DNA of 64,000 nt from NCBI GenBank assembly GCA_018816865.1, contig JAHIUW010000038.1, positions 62,001 to 126,000 on the forward strand. Direction: 5' to 3'. The notes under the pieces are model-generated. The model worked only from the letters and a program-made list of their open reading frames with translations, searched no databases and was not told the DNA's origin. Position 1 is the stretch's first letter; each line of letters begins with the position of its first letter. Shown piece by piece: positions 1 through 10,227 of this stretch. Both the position numbers and the translations under genes were made by a program. The DNA is from Pseudomonadota bacterium. Its GTDB lineage: Bacteria; Desulfobacterota; Desulfovibrionia; Desulfovibrionales; Desulfovibrionaceae.

Positions 1-208
1 ACGGTCTTCTTGTTGCTGTGGTCATCGGCGATGCGCTCGATCAACTTGTCCAGGGGGGCCGCGATGGGCACCTTCTCGGCGGGGTGGTCCTCGAAGAAGG
101 CGAGCAGCTTTACCCCGCCATAGAGCACCTCTGCGTGTTCGACGATTCCGGCGGAATAGTCGGGCAGGTTGTCCGGGTCCTGGCCAAGGCCGACGACATG
201 AATAGGCA

Positions 209-209
<1 letters not shown>
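1..209 (-). CDS. cbiE: Precorrin-6Y/cobalt-precorrin methyltransferase, N-terminal part (runs off window)
   Basis: Reading from the ATG at 209 on the minus strand, about 70 residues are visible before the window edge. They begin MPIHVVGLGQDP, the short beta-strand plus glycine loop that opens the tetrapyrrole (SAM) methylase fold, and continue with a YGG(V)KLL element typical of the CbiE/CobL family, which methylates C5 of (cobalt-)precorrin in the corrin ring. The start codon overlaps the stop of cbiD as ATGA, so translation is probably coupled and the gene belongs to the cbiA-cbiD-cbiE operon. Whether it is CbiE alone or a CbiE-CbiT (CobL) fusion cannot be decided here. Confidence 0.8.
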
Positions 210-1299
<1,090 letters not shown>

Positions 1300-1303
<4 letters not shown>

Positions 1304-2817
1304 CGGGGCTCCGGTGGCGGGGTCGCCTGCCCGTCCGTGGGGGTTGGATTGACCCGGGCATCTCGGCAGGCCTGCACAAAAGCCTCGGCCGCGTCGGGAT
1401 TGGAGGTGAAGTGGGCGTGGATGTAAGTGCCCAGGGTGTTGTGGACGGTGAAGCCCTCGCGCAGGTCGGTCCAGCCCTTGCGGTCCCGCACCTTGTAGAT
1501 GGCCTCGATTTCGTCGCCCGCGTCGGTCAGGGAGGAGTAGTGGAACTCGTGGCCGCGCAGCAGGGTCCAGGCCGGGCCGAAGATGCAATTCGCCGTGGTC
1601 ACGGCCTCGCGGTAGCCCAACGCCCGGAAGCGGTCGCCCATGGCGGCGTTCATGGGGAAGACCCCGGCCATGGGATGGCGGCGGCCTTTGGCGTCGGTGA
1701 TGGACTGCATCAGGGTCATGAACCCGCCGCACTCGGCGTAGACCGGCCTGCCCGAGGCGCAAAACGAGCGCAGGGCCGAGAGCATCCCCGTGTTGGCGGA
1801 GAGGTCTTGGGCGTGTAGTTCGGGATAACCCCCGCCCAGATACAGGCCGTCCAGGTTTGAGGGCAGGGCCGTGTCCGCCAGCGGCGAAAAGCGCACGATC
1901 TCGGCCCCGGCGGCGGCCAGGAGGCGCAGGTTCTCGTGGTAGTAGAAGCAGAAGGCCGCATCCCGGGCCAGGCCGATGCGTACGTCCGGTGTCCTGCCAC
2001 TGCCTATTTCCGGGGCGGGGGCGTCGGACAAGGGGCTGGCTGCAGGCGTTTTTGTGTCGGTTGGTGCCTGCTCCGGGGCATGGAGCGTGGAACCTGCGGG
2101 AAGAGAATCTTCGGGCAAGGTGGGGCTCAGGTCCGGGGCCAGGGAGAGCAATCGACCCACGTTGGCCCCGTCTTCCATCCAGCGGGCCAGGCGCGCGGAC
2201 TGGTGCTGGTCCAGGGCGTGATCGTCGGCGGTGACCAGCCCCAGGTGGCGCGAGGGCAGGGCCAGCTTCTCGTCGCGGGCCAGAAAGCCCAGGGCCCTGA
2301 CCCGGGGCAGATCGAGCATGGCCTCCTCGATGAGATTTTTGTGGTTGTCCGAGCCCACGCGGTTGAAGAGCACGCCCGCCACGTTCAGTTCGGGGTCGAA
2401 CTCCGCGAAGCCCTTGACCAGGGCGGCGGCGGAACGGGCCATGGAGCGGGCGTCGGCCACCAGGATCACGGGTGCGCCCAGCCATTTGGCCAGCTGTGCG
2501 GTGGAGCCTTCGTCGCCCCTGCCCGAGAAGCCGTCGAACAGGCCCATGACCCCTTCCACCACGGCCACGTCGGCATCGGCGGCGTAGCGGGCAAAGACCT
2601 CGAGCACACCGGACTCGCCCATCATCCAGCCGTCCAGGTTGTGGCTGGGGCGGCCGGTGATGGTCTCGTGGTGCCCGGGGTCGATGAAGTCCGGCCCTGC
2701 CTTGAAGGACTGCACACTGAAGCCCCGGCGCGTGAGCGCCGCCATGAGGGCCAGACTGGCCGTGGTCTTGCCACATCCGCTGTGGGTCCCCGCGATGACA
2801 ATGGTTCTCGTAGGCAT
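1300..2817 (-). CDS. cbiA: Cobyrinic acid a,c-diamide synthase CbiA
   Basis: A 505-residue ATP-dependent amidotransferase that amidates the a and c side chains of cobyrinic acid with glutamine-derived ammonia. The dethiobiotin-synthetase-like N-terminal half has the P-loop GTHSGCGKT (residues 10-18) and the conserved KAGPDFIDPGHH stretch; the C-terminal half is a class I glutaminase-like domain with GLYLGGGYPE, the nucleophile Cys in YAECGGFM, and a His in GHEFHYS. It is about 45 residues longer than typical CbiA because of a Pro/Ala/Ser-rich linker (about residues 225-275) between the domains. First visible gene of the cbiA-cbiD-cbiE operon. The upstream gap is only 50 bp, too short for a cobalamin riboswitch. 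Confidence 0.96.
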
Positions 2818-2867
2818 TCCCCGACCTTAGCGAATGCCCACGAGAAAGAGAAGGGGAGGGTTAGGGG

Positions 2868-5351
2868 CTATCTGGCCGTGTATGTTACCGGGAAGGTGTC
2901 GTAGGCGGCTCCTTGCGCCGGGGTGATCGTGGTATAATCCACGTCCAGAGCGTCCGGTTCGATGCCGGCGGCAACATCGCCCTGGTCGTTGACGGGCCAG
3001 ACGAGCCTGCCTGCCTCGTGTGCCCACAGGATGGTCCCGTAGTATTTGTTTTCGTTGAGATGGAACATGAGTCCGATGTCCGCTGGCAGGACGCTGGCGG
3101 GCGGCACGCGCGCCGGCATCGCCCCCGAGGCAATCCTGTGCAGCCCTGCAACGCCCCTGCCGACCATCTCCGTGCTGAGCCTGATGGCCTCGGTCATCTC
3201 TTCGCCAAACTCCGTGATTAGGGCGATCCGGGGTCTGATCCGGGCGATGACCTGGGTCGTGCCGATGATGCCCAGGTGGTTCTTGTAGATGAAGTCTTTG
3301 GGGTTGAAGCTCGGCGGGGAGACCTCGTAATCCTTGATGGAACCGATGTGGGCCAGCAGGAGGTCGGGTGCTTCGGCAGGCAGTGAAGCCCCTCTTGGTT
3401 TGTCGCCCGGATAATTGTTGAGCACCTCGTTATCCAGGTATTGCAGGTTCTGGCGTTGGGTGTAGTCGGCTTTCTTGTCGTCCGGTGTCTTGTTTGGCTT
3501 AAAGGTCCAGCAGAGGCTGGTGTCCGAGGTGATCAGGATATTGCGGGTTGAGTATTCCTGCCCTTGGTTCTCGCGGTACTGGAACTCGATCCCCGTGGCG
3601 TAGTTCTTGGTCACCACCTCCAGATGGTAGGCCTTGTGCACAATCATTCTCAGTTCGTTGGCCTTGCCCTTGTTCGCCAGATAATAGGTTTGCCCGGGTT
3701 CGATGACATGCACCCCGCCGATGTAGTCGATGTACTGCGAGTCGGGATCGATGACGGCGTTGAACTTGCGCATGGTCCCGAGGTTGGCATAGACCTGCAC
3801 CTTCTTTTTGGCGTGACCGGCGGCCTTGAGCGCATCCTCCGGGGATTGGGGCGCGACAACCGTGTTTGCTGTCCCATCCGGGGAATAGGTCAGGTTGCCT
3901 CTGTCCTTGGGCAGGCACATGGCGATGATGGCCCGGTCGATGGTGTCGGTATCGGCCCAGTCGCCCGTGTTATCCACGGTTCCCGGTTGGGTGCCTGTCA
4001 GGTTTTGATCACGGATGATGATGGTCCCTACCGTCATGTCGTTTTCCCGCAGTATCTCTCGCAGACGGTTCCAATCCTCTCTGGTGAAGGCTGCGGCGGG
4101 TGGCACACCATTTTTGAGTGACGCGAGAAAGGACTTTTTCTGGGTATCGGTCGCGGCCGGGGTGGCGGCAAGAAAGGCCTCATAAGCAGTCTGTAGGTCC
4201 GGCAGGTAGGCTCCGAACTCCTTGAGCGTGTCCTTGATGGTGGCGTTGTGCTGGTAGAGCACAGTGAACAGGGATTCGAGATCTGCGGTGTGGTCGTTGT
4301 GGGCGTGGGTGATCACGATATTGTCGATGTCCGCCACGCGTCCGCCTGCGTCGCAGAAATTGCGGATGAAGCGGAAGCCCGGGTCCATCACCGTGCCCTG
4401 GTTCTGATGCCAGAAGAAATAACCCCCGCCGCGATAGATACGCTGGCGTTGCTCGAGATTGGGCACGATGGGTGTGAACGAGTTCCAGCGCCGCAGCACA
4501 TAAAACAGGGACTTGTTCGAGCTGAGGTCCGTGTTCGCCAGCAGGCTGATGCCGGAGATGAATCTCAGGCGCTCCTTGTTGGTGTCCTCCATCTTCTGGA
4601 GAATGTTGAGGTTGTTGCTCCTCCTGCAGGTGACGAAGTAGGCGGCGCAGGCGGCCTGCTGGGCGCAGCCGAGGTCCGAGGCGACGACATCGGCAGGGTT
4701 TGTCCGCCCGCCGGTGTTGAGATAGGTCGCATATTGGGTCAGTCGCTGGTCATCAGCGCTGTCCTGAAAATGGGCCAGTGCCGTGGCGCGCATCAGGGCG
4801 TTGGCCATCCAGCTGACCTTGTATGGATAGTCTATGACTCCATGGGTGGCGAGCAAGGGGTCCAGATAGTTGGCGCCGCTGAGAGCGTAGTCGAAACTGG
4901 TATCGAAATTTGCATAGGGGTTTGACGCTCCCCAGTTGAGACGCAGGATTCCCCAAGCGATGCTGCGGATCGAAAAGCAGGGGTCCTCTACCGTGATTCG
5001 GCGGGAGATCTCCCATGCTTCATCGGCTTTATCAAGCTCGCCAGGCTTGCCAAGTGCGGCATGAACAAGGCTGATCAGGGCCCAGCGAAAGGAGCACAAC
5101 AGGGGGTTGACCGTATCCGCCCCGATGTCCTTTTTCAGGAAATATAATTCCTGATAGCGCTCACCCTTGAACATCTTCTTCAGCGCCGAGATGATGTTGC
5201 GCATGGCCGCGGCGTTGGACGGACTGAAGTCCTGAGGTCTGATCGCGTCCTTGAGCACCTCCAGCTGCTCCCACGGCTTGGAGTCGATTTTGCCCGAGTT
5301 GTACAGCTCCACGGCCTTCCAGCATTCAATGAGAAATCCCTGGATATCCAT
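2868..5351 (-). CDS. Large MBL-fold metallohydrolase with helical N-terminal domain, function unknown
   Basis: Predicted 827 residues from the ATG at 5351, preceded by GGGGGCGG; an in-frame extension to 5474 lacks a ribosome site and crosses the promoter. Residues 1-290 look all-helical and repeat-like (many Trp/Ala/Leu helices). A metallo-beta-lactamase domain follows with THAHNDH (H349, H351, D353, H354), a long insertion (about 370-540), then candidate metal ligands in ITSD (D610), LLLAHIGS (H668) and NHLGIIG (H692). There is no signal peptide, so it should be cytoplasmic. It sits alone between cobalamin genes and a hypothetical gene, has its own promoter with a dyad, and is visibly less GC-biased than its neighbours, suggesting transfer. 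I infer a zinc-dependent hydrolase or nuclease; the substrate is unknown. A stand-alone defence-type MBL protein is possible but unproven. Confidence 0.75.
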   Translation of the reverse strand: MDIQGFLIECWKAVELYNSGKIDSKPWEQLEVLKDAIRPQDFSPSNAAAMRNIISALKKMFKGERYQELYFLKKDIGADTVNPLLCSFRWALISLVHAALGKPGELDKADEAWEISRRITVEDPCFSIRSIAWGILRLNWGASNPYANFDTSFDYALSGANYLDPLLATHGVIDYPYKVSWMANALMRATALAHFQDSADDQRLTQYATYLNTGGRTNPADVVASDLGCAQQAACAAYFVTCRRSNNLNILQKMEDTNKERLRFISGISLLANTDLSSNKSLFYVLRRWNSFTPIVPNLEQRQRIYRGGGYFFWHQNQGTVMDPGFRFIRNFCDAGGRVADIDNIVITHAHNDHTADLESLFTVLYQHNATIKDTLKEFGAYLPDLQTAYEAFLAATPAATDTQKKSFLASLKNGVPPAAAFTREDWNRLREILRENDMTVGTIIIRDQNLTGTQPGTVDNTGDWADTDTIDRAIIAMCLPKDRGNLTYSPDGTANTVVAPQSPEDALKAAGHAKKKVQVYANLGTMRKFNAVIDPDSQYIDYIGGVHVIEPGQTYYLANKGKANELRMIVHKAYHLEVVTKNYATGIEFQYRENQGQEYSTRNILITSDTSLCWTFKPNKTPDDKKADYTQRQNLQYLDNEVLNNYPGDKPRGASLPAEAPDLLLAHIGSIKDYEVSPPSFNPKDFIYKNHLGIIGTTQVIARIRPRIALITEFGEEMTEAIRLSTEMVGRGVAGLHRIASGAMPARVPPASVLPADIGLMFHLNENKYYGTILWAHEAGRLVWPVNDQGDVAAGIEPDALDVDYTTITPAQGAAYDTFPVTYTAR

Positions 5352-5395
5352 ATCCGCCCCCTGCTGACAATGGTTAGAGAGATGCTTCTTATGTC

Positions 5396-5427
5396 GTCTA
5401 TATAGACAATACGTATGATGGTGTAAA
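5396..5427 (-). promoter_or_regulatory. Probable sigma-70 promoter with palindromic operator for the MBL-fold gene
   Basis: On the minus strand TTTACA (5427-5422) and TATATA (5404-5399) are separated by 17 bp. The -10 box lies inside a perfect 12-bp palindrome, GTCTATATAGAC (5396-5407), where a repressor could block polymerase. The predicted start is about 40 bp upstream of the ATG at 5351. This is a pattern read only; no regulator gene is adjacent. Confidence 0.5.
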
Positions 5428-5524
5428 GGGCAAGGGTTGAATCTTTGATTAGGCCTGCTTGATGGGGGGTTCAATGGGAATAGCTTTGTCTAATTCATGG
5501 GGTGCTGATCCTGAGCGCAAGGCA

Positions 5525-5560
5525 CAAGAAGGCCCCGGTCTCCGCGTGGAGGCCGGGGCC
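5525..5560 (-). terminator. Rho-independent-like terminator after the 5586-6080 gene
   Basis: GGCCCCGG (5531-5538) pairs with CCGGGGCC (5553-5560), and the arms extend inward with CTCC/GGAG around a GCGT loop. Read on the minus strand, the hairpin is followed by TTCTTGTG, a moderate U-tract. It lies about 25 bp past the stop of the minus-strand gene ending at 5586. Confidence 0.6.
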
Positions 5561-5585
5561 GAAAATAATGCGTGGGCGGAGGGGG

Positions 5586-6080
5586 CTACTGCACGCAGCC
5601 GCAGCCCTTGTCGGCGCCGCTGTCCACGTCGGTCAGCCGGGCTAGGTAGTCTTGGACTTCGTCGGTGGTCTTCCAGGAGTTGAAGCCTTCCAGCCACTCG
5701 TTGAAGGTCATGAATTCCTCGTCCAGCACAGCCTCGTGGCCCTGCATCCACAGCCCGAAGAGGTACATCTCCAGCTTCAGGTCCTTGGAGTCCCAGACAT
5801 GCCCGATGGTGCCAGTGGGATACTTGGGGCCGTCGTAGAGGGCCGCGATGTGCGCGCAGGTCTCTGCACAGGATTTGTTGTAGTCGATGAGCGCGCCGTT
5901 GTAGCGGTCGGCCAGGGCAAACATGTTCTCGTGTTCCTTGCGGATGGCTTCGAGCTGCTCTTCCTGGATCTCGATGCGCACGGCTTCTTCCACGGCTTCC
6001 TTGACGAAATAGAAGCGCAGCCAGTTCTCGAACTTCATGACCTCGGCCACATCGGCAACGGCATTATTGAATTGGGACAT
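5586..6080 (-). CDS. Conserved hypothetical protein with C-terminal Cys-Gly-Cys tail
   Basis: A 164-residue soluble protein starting MSQFNNAVADVAEVMKFENW; the ATG at 6080 is preceded by GAGGAGTATCAACACC, a good ribosome site. It is rich in Glu and aromatic residues and predicted mostly helical, and it ends DKGCGCVQ, a Cys-Gly-Cys pair that could bind metal or form a disulfide. Further Cys residues sit in NKSCAETCAH (CxxxC). I recognise no enzyme family; similar proteins occur in Desulfovibrio as uncharacterised. It is monocistronic, with a hairpin terminator downstream and a divergent AraC-type regulator upstream. Confidence 0.75.
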   Translation of the reverse strand: MSQFNNAVADVAEVMKFENWLRFYFVKEAVEEAVRIEIQEEQLEAIRKEHENMFALADRYNGALIDYNKSCAETCAHIAALYDGPKYPTGTIGHVWDSKDLKLEMYLFGLWMQGHEAVLDEEFMTFNEWLEGFNSWKTTDEVQDYLARLTDVDSGADKGCGCVQ

Positions 6081-6320
6081 GGTGTTGATACTCCTCGGTG
6101 TTCTACGGACGCCAAGCGACCGTGGGTGACCACAACTAGGCATCCTGAGCCGAGGAGTCAAGTCTTGGGGTATCCCGATGTGCACAGGGCGCAGCTCCGG
6201 ACCGGGGAGAGGGCCTGGTGACCGGGTTTGCCACTCCGGGGGCGCGGATGTAAAAAGCGCAAGGAATATCAGGCGCACCCGTGCGCCGGGGGATAGGGTT
6301 GCATCATCACAGGGGGAGAC

Positions 6321-7208
6321 ATGCCCAGACGGACCAAGGAAGGCTATCAGGAACGGCTGAATCGGGTGCTGGACCATATGGAAAGGCATCTGGACGAAGA
6401 GCTGGCGCTGGATGCCCTGGCAGAGGTGGCCTGTTTTTCAGCGTATCACTTCCACCGCATCTTCAGCGGCATGGTGGGCGAAGGCGTTGCGGCCCACCTG
6501 CGGCGGCTCAGGCTGGAACGTGCGGCCAACAGGCTGTGCTTCACGAATCTGCCCGTGACGGACATCGCCCTGAATGCCGGATACGACAGCCCCGAGGCCT
6601 TTTCCCGGGCATTCAAGGGTCTGTTCGAGTTGTCCCCCGTCCGCTACCGCGAGCTGGCCTTGGCCGGGGGGTTGCCCCCGGTATCCGGGCGCACCCGTCT
6701 GGCCCTGTGCCGTGCCCATGAACTCATTCAGGAGGGAAAATTGGTGATGGAAGCAAAGGTCAAGGAACTGCCCGAACTGCGTGTGGCCTATGTACGCCAC
6801 GTGGGACCTTACGAGAAATGTGAATCGGCCTGGGAAGCCGTGTGCGGCTGGGCCGCGCCCAAGGGGCTGATGGGGTCGACAACGGCGTTCATCGGTCTGT
6901 GCCACGATGATCCGGAGATCACCCCGCCCGAGAATATCCGTTACGACGCCTGCCTGACGGTTTCCGAGAGTGTGCAGGCCGAAGGCCCGGTGGGTGTGAA
7001 GACGATTGGTGGCGGGCGCTACGCCATGGCCCTGCACAAGGGGCCATACGAGAATCTGGCAGCCACCTACGCCTGGCTGTGTGGTGTCTGGGCTGCGGAG
7101 AATAATCAGGAGCTGGCCAGCGAACCGTCTCTGGAATTCTACATGAACGATCCGCAGCGGACCCCGCCCGAACAATTGCTGACCGAGGTGTACGTCAGGC
7201 TGACCTAG
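6321..7208 (+). CDS. AraC-family regulator with GyrI-like ligand-binding domain
   Basis: Predicted 295 residues. Residues about 8-112 form the tandem helix-turn-helix of AraC/XylS regulators (LDALAEVACFSAYHFHRIF, then the second HTH DIALNAGYDSPEAFSRAFK and FELSPVRYRE). Residues about 145-295 form a GyrI/SOUL-type small-molecule-binding domain (LPELRVAYVRHVGPYEK through LTEVYVRLT), as in Rob, SbmC and multidrug-sensing regulators. The start is preceded by AGGGGGAGAC. It is probably a transcriptional activator of an unidentified target, perhaps drug or stress responsive. It is divergent from the 5586-6080 gene, which could be a target (inference only). Confidence 0.92.
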   Translation: MPRRTKEGYQERLNRVLDHMERHLDEELALDALAEVACFSAYHFHRIFSGMVGEGVAAHLRRLRLERAANRLCFTNLPVTDIALNAGYDSPEAFSRAFKGLFELSPVRYRELALAGGLPPVSGRTRLALCRAHELIQEGKLVMEAKVKELPELRVAYVRHVGPYEKCESAWEAVCGWAAPKGLMGSTTAFIGLCHDDPEITPPENIRYDACLTVSESVQAEGPVGVKTIGGGRYAMALHKGPYENLAATYAWLCGVWAAENNQELASEPSLEFYMNDPQRTPPEQLLTEVYVRLT

Positions 7209-7321
7209 GGCCGCTCTCGCCTCTGTGCGGCGCAGCGCGGCTTTAAACAGTCGATTGCATCTGGGCTGTGGGGCGATCACGGTACCATCAGGGGCCGTCT
7301 TCCGGATGCGGGGGGCGGCCC

Positions 7322-7858
7322 CTAGAGTTTCGGGACCTCGGACTCCTCCTGGCCATATCGGGCCAGCAGCACATCCAATTGAGCTTTGATCTCGTGGCCG
7401 TCGCCGCCGAGGAAGGTGCCCCGGACGGGGATGGCGTTCGGGACCTTGGTCAGGGGGGTGCCGTCCATGCAGGTCGGAGCCGGGCCTCCGCCTTTCAGGA
7501 CGATGACAAGGTTCTGCACGCCTTTGTGATTCAAGACCGGGTTGGTACACACCAGCCGCGCCACGGCGGGCCAGGGGATGAGCAGTTCGCGCCTCCAGCA
7601 ACCCACCCGGATGCCCCGTGCATCGGCCTGCAGGCAATAGCGGGTCAGAAGCGCGGTTCGTATCTCCGGTCCGCAGACAAGGATCACCACCACGAAGAGC
7701 CCGGCGATCAGCAGGGACTCGCTGCCCCAATCCGGGGTCTGGAACAGAAGTGCCAGCAGTGAGCCCAGCAGCAGAGTCAGGGTGATGACGTAGGTGATCA
7801 TCATTCCCCGGTTCAGGGGGACGTGCACGGTGTCGGTCATGGGGTGGTCTGTGGGCAT
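7322..7858 (-). CDS. Bacterial PH-domain membrane protein
   Basis: Predicted 178 residues. Two adjacent hydrophobic segments (about residues 20-40 and 46-63) are followed by a soluble domain with the beta-rich pattern of bacterial PH (bPH2/YdbT-like) proteins: a TRYCLQADARGIRVGCWRR strand pair, the IPWPAVARLV motif, then LVIVLKGG. Its role is unknown; related proteins anchor to the membrane with a cytoplasmic PH domain. The ATG follows GGAGTAGCAACC and lies 5 bp past the bioB stop, so it is the last gene of the HhH-bioB-bPH transcript. Confidence 0.7.
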   Translation of the reverse strand: MPTDHPMTDTVHVPLNRGMMITYVITLTLLLGSLLALLFQTPDWGSESLLIAGLFVVVILVCGPEIRTALLTRYCLQADARGIRVGCWRRELLIPWPAVARLVCTNPVLNHKGVQNLVIVLKGGGPAPTCMDGTPLTKVPNAIPVRGTFLGGDGHEIKAQLDVLLARYGQEESEVPKL

Positions 7859-7863
7859 GGTTG

Positions 7864-8847
7864 CTACTCCGGCTTGAGGCCCAGTCGTCCCAGGTCGTCC
7901 AGGTCCGAGGCGGCGGCCTCGCCCCGGGTGGTTAGATAGTCGCCGATCATCAGGCCGCTGGCTCCGCAGGTCAGGGCCTCGGCCCTGCGGCTGCCAAACA
8001 CCGCCGGGCGGCCACCGCAGATGCGGATGTGTTTCTCGGGCAGGATGAAGCGCAGCAGGGCCACGATGCGCAGGGCCTCCTCGGGCGGCATGACCTCGCG
8101 GTGTTCATAAGGCGTGCCGGGGATGGGCGTCAGAAAATTCACGGGCACGGAATGCACTCCCAGTTCGCGCAGTTCCAGGGCCAGCTCCACGCGGTGCCCC
8201 CAGCCCTCGCCCAGGCCGAACAGTCCGCCGCAGCAGACATGGAGCCCGGCGTCCAGGGCGGCGCGCACCGTGGCCACGTCCTCGTCGTAGGCATGGCTGG
8301 TGCAGACCTGGGGGAAGAAGCTGCGCGCGGTCTCCAGGTTGTGGTGATAGGCCAGGAGCCCGGCGTTCTTCAGGGCCTGGAGCTGTTCCAGGTCCAGAAT
8401 GCCCACCGAGGCGTCGGCGGCAAGGCCCAGGTCCCTGATGCCCCTGATGGCTTGCAGCAGCAGTTCGAAGTCCTGACCCGTCAGCCCCTTGCCGCTGGTG
8501 ACCACGGCGAATCGCCCGGCACCGGCCTGGCGCATGGCGCTGGCTGCGGCAAGGATTTTCTGCAGGTCGATGAACGGGTATTGATTGCAGCTCGTGTCGT
8601 GATGCGCGGACTGTGCGCAGAACTTGCAGTCCTCGGAGCAGCGGCCCGACTTGGCGTTGACGATGGAGCACAGGCTCATGGTCCCGGGAAAGCGGGCTTC
8701 TTTGAGCTGGTTCGCAGCCGCTGTCAGGGCCAGGATCTCCTCCCCCCGGGCCTGGGCCACGCGTAGGCCCAGGGCGTAGGCCTCGTCATCGGTCAGGGGC
8801 CTGCCGCTCAGAATTCGCCCGGCGATGTCCTGATAGCCTTCGCTCAT
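7864..8847 (-). CDS. bioB: Biotin synthase BioB
   Basis: A 327-residue radical SAM enzyme that inserts sulfur into dethiobiotin. The [4Fe-4S] cluster motif is CSEDCKFC (CxxxCxxC). The TIM-barrel hallmarks YHHNLETA, CCGGLFGLGE and VPVNFLTPIPGTP follow, with the Arg of the [2Fe-2S] site in KHIRICGGR. The start at 8847 overlaps the stop of the upstream small HhH gene (ATGA), so translation is coupled; an upstream in-frame extension is rejected for this reason. No other bio genes are present here. Confidence 0.97.
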   Translation of the reverse strand: MSEGYQDIAGRILSGRPLTDDEAYALGLRVAQARGEEILALTAAANQLKEARFPGTMSLCSIVNAKSGRCSEDCKFCAQSAHHDTSCNQYPFIDLQKILAAASAMRQAGAGRFAVVTSGKGLTGQDFELLLQAIRGIRDLGLAADASVGILDLEQLQALKNAGLLAYHHNLETARSFFPQVCTSHAYDEDVATVRAALDAGLHVCCGGLFGLGEGWGHRVELALELRELGVHSVPVNFLTPIPGTPYEHREVMPPEEALRIVALLRFILPEKHIRICGGRPAVFGSRRAEALTCGASGLMIGDYLTTRGEAAASDLDDLGRLGLKPE

Positions 8848-9113
8848 GCCTGGTCCTTCCAATTCCACCATTTGAGGCGTTCGGGGTCGTGGGTCGTTTC
8901 GTTGGCAAAATACACGGCGCAGCGGAAGACGTACAATACGCAACGGTCCACGTGGCACCCCTCCAGCTTCATCAGGTCTTCATACATGACCTGGGGGTCC
9001 CGGCCCTTGAGTTCGCTGACCGCACTGAATCCCAGGCGGTAGAGGTCCTCGGACAGGCTGGGACCCACGCCGGGGATGCGCTTCAAGTCACGGATGGATT
9101 CGGTCTTGCTCAT
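8844..9113 (-). CDS. Helix-hairpin-helix protein (Cdd1/mitomycin-resistance-like)
   Basis: An 89-residue protein. It opens with an HhH motif, IRDLKRIPGVGPSLSEDLYRLGF, followed by the ELKGRDPQVMYEDL block and the CHVDRCVLYVFRCAVYFA stretch seen in the 'pathogenicity locus' Cdd1 family. HhH modules bind DNA non-specifically; the actual role of these small proteins is unknown. The stop codon overlaps the bioB start. The ribosome site is weak, and the chosen ATG (9113) is where homology-like sequence begins; the longer open frame upstream is Pro/Arg-rich noise. Confidence 0.8.
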   Translation of the reverse strand: MSKTESIRDLKRIPGVGPSLSEDLYRLGFSAVSELKGRDPQVMYEDLMKLEGCHVDRCVLYVFRCAVYFANETTHDPERLKWWNWKDQA

Positions 9114-9267
9114 GGCCTGGGATGTAGCCCGAAGGGGGAGCAAAGGGAAGGGCGAGCATCGCTGGTGTGGCCTTGGCCATGGTTCGCGTGATTCTTCGGA
9201 CGGTTCAGCCGTTGAACGGTTGCCGCGGGGAAAACGAGGTGATGCTTGATGCGGGGCGCAGAGACCC

Positions 9268-10227
9268 TCAGTACAGATGGCAGGCCGTGAAGTGCGCGGG
9301 CCGGGTTTCCTGCCACAAGGGTGGCTGGGCGGAACACACGGGCATGGCCCGGGGGCAGCGGGGGTGGAAGGGGCAGCCGCTGGGCGGATTGATGGGGCTG
9401 GGCGGGTCGCCCTTGACGTGCAGCTGGATGCGTTCACCCTGGGGGTCGGGCTTGGGAATGGCCTTGAGCAGGGCCTGGGTATAGGGGTGCAGGGGTTCGT
9501 CAAACAGGTCGTCGGCGCTGGCCAGTTCCACCAGCCTGCCCAGATACATCACAGCCACCCGGTCGCTGATGTGGCCCACCACGGCCAGGTCGTGGGTGAT
9601 GAAAATGTAGGTCAGACCGAGTCTGGCCTGCAGTTCGCCCAGCAGGTTTATGACCTGGGCCTGGATGGACACGTCCAGGGCCGAAACGGGTTCGTCGCAG
9701 ACCACGCAGTCCGGGTTCAGGGCCAGAGCTCGGGCGATGGCCACGCGCTGTCGTTGGCCTCCGGAGAATTCGTGCGGGTAGCGCGTCATGTGTTCGGGCC
9801 GCAGGCCGACCCAGGCCAGCAGTTCCTGCACGCGTTCTTTGCGCTGGGCCGCGGGCATGCCGTGAATCTTCAGGGGTTCGCCGATGGTGGCTCCGATGCT
9901 GCGCCGGGGATTGAGGGACGAGAACGGGTCCTGGAAGATCATCTGCAGGTTTTGGGGATAGTTGCGCAAAAACTGGCGTGGCGCGCTCCAGATGTCCGTG
10001 CCCTCCAGGCTGATACTGCCGGAGGAGGGGCGTTCCAGCCGCAGCAGCAGCCGTGCCAGGGTGGATTTACCGCAACCGGACTCGCCCACCAGGCCCAGGA
10101 TCTCGCCGCGCATGACGTCCAGGTTCACGCCGTCCACGGCGTGGACCACGGCCTTGTCCACGCCCAGCACGCCCCCCGAGACGGGGTAGTGCTTCTTGAG
10201 ATTGCGGATGCTGATGAAGATCTCGAT
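9268..10227 (-). CDS. Oligopeptide/dipeptide-type ABC transporter ATPase (DppF/OppF-like), apparent ATC start
   Basis: Walker [10 protein letters not shown], signature [15 protein letters not shown], Walker [13 protein letters not shown], the H-loop THDLAVV and the oligopeptide-family C-terminus CPFHPRCP place it in the DppF/OppF group, which powers peptide or nickel import at the inner membrane. Conserved N-terminal residues ([17 protein letters not shown]) lie in frame upstream of the first standard start (GTG at 10170). The only codon that would include them with a good ribosome site (AGGAG, 9-bp spacing) is ATC at 10227, giving 319 residues. Either ATC is a rare start or the ATG was mutated. 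No permease, binding protein or DppD partner is adjacent, so the ATPase is an orphan. Confidence 0.88.
   Translation of the reverse strand: MEIFISIRNLKKHYPVSGGVLGVDKAVVHAVDGVNLDVMRGEILGLVGESGCGKSTLARLLLRLERPSSGSISLEGTDIWSAPRQFLRNYPQNLQMIFQDPFSSLNPRRSIGATIGEPLKIHGMPAAQRKERVQELLAWVGLRPEHMTRYPHEFSGGQRQRVAIARALALNPDCVVCDEPVSALDVSIQAQVINLLGELQARLGLTYIFITHDLAVVGHISDRVAVMYLGRLVELASADDLFDEPLHPYTQALLKAIPKPDPQGERIQLHVKGDPPSPINPPSGCPFHPRCPRAMPVCSAQPPLWQETRPAHFTACHLY

Noticed and set aside
2818-2867. Cobalamin riboswitch upstream of cbiA
   Set aside because: The gap is only 50 bp and holds no B12-box-like sequence.
5352-5474. N-terminal extension of the MBL-fold protein to 5474
   Set aside because: Crosses the promoter and has no ribosome site; 5351 is the supported start.
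9268-10170. GTG at 10170 as the start of the ABC ATPase
   Set aside because: It would delete residues of the conserved N-terminal strand, and no ribosome site precedes it; the ATC with AGGAG nine bases upstream fits better, though it is unusual.
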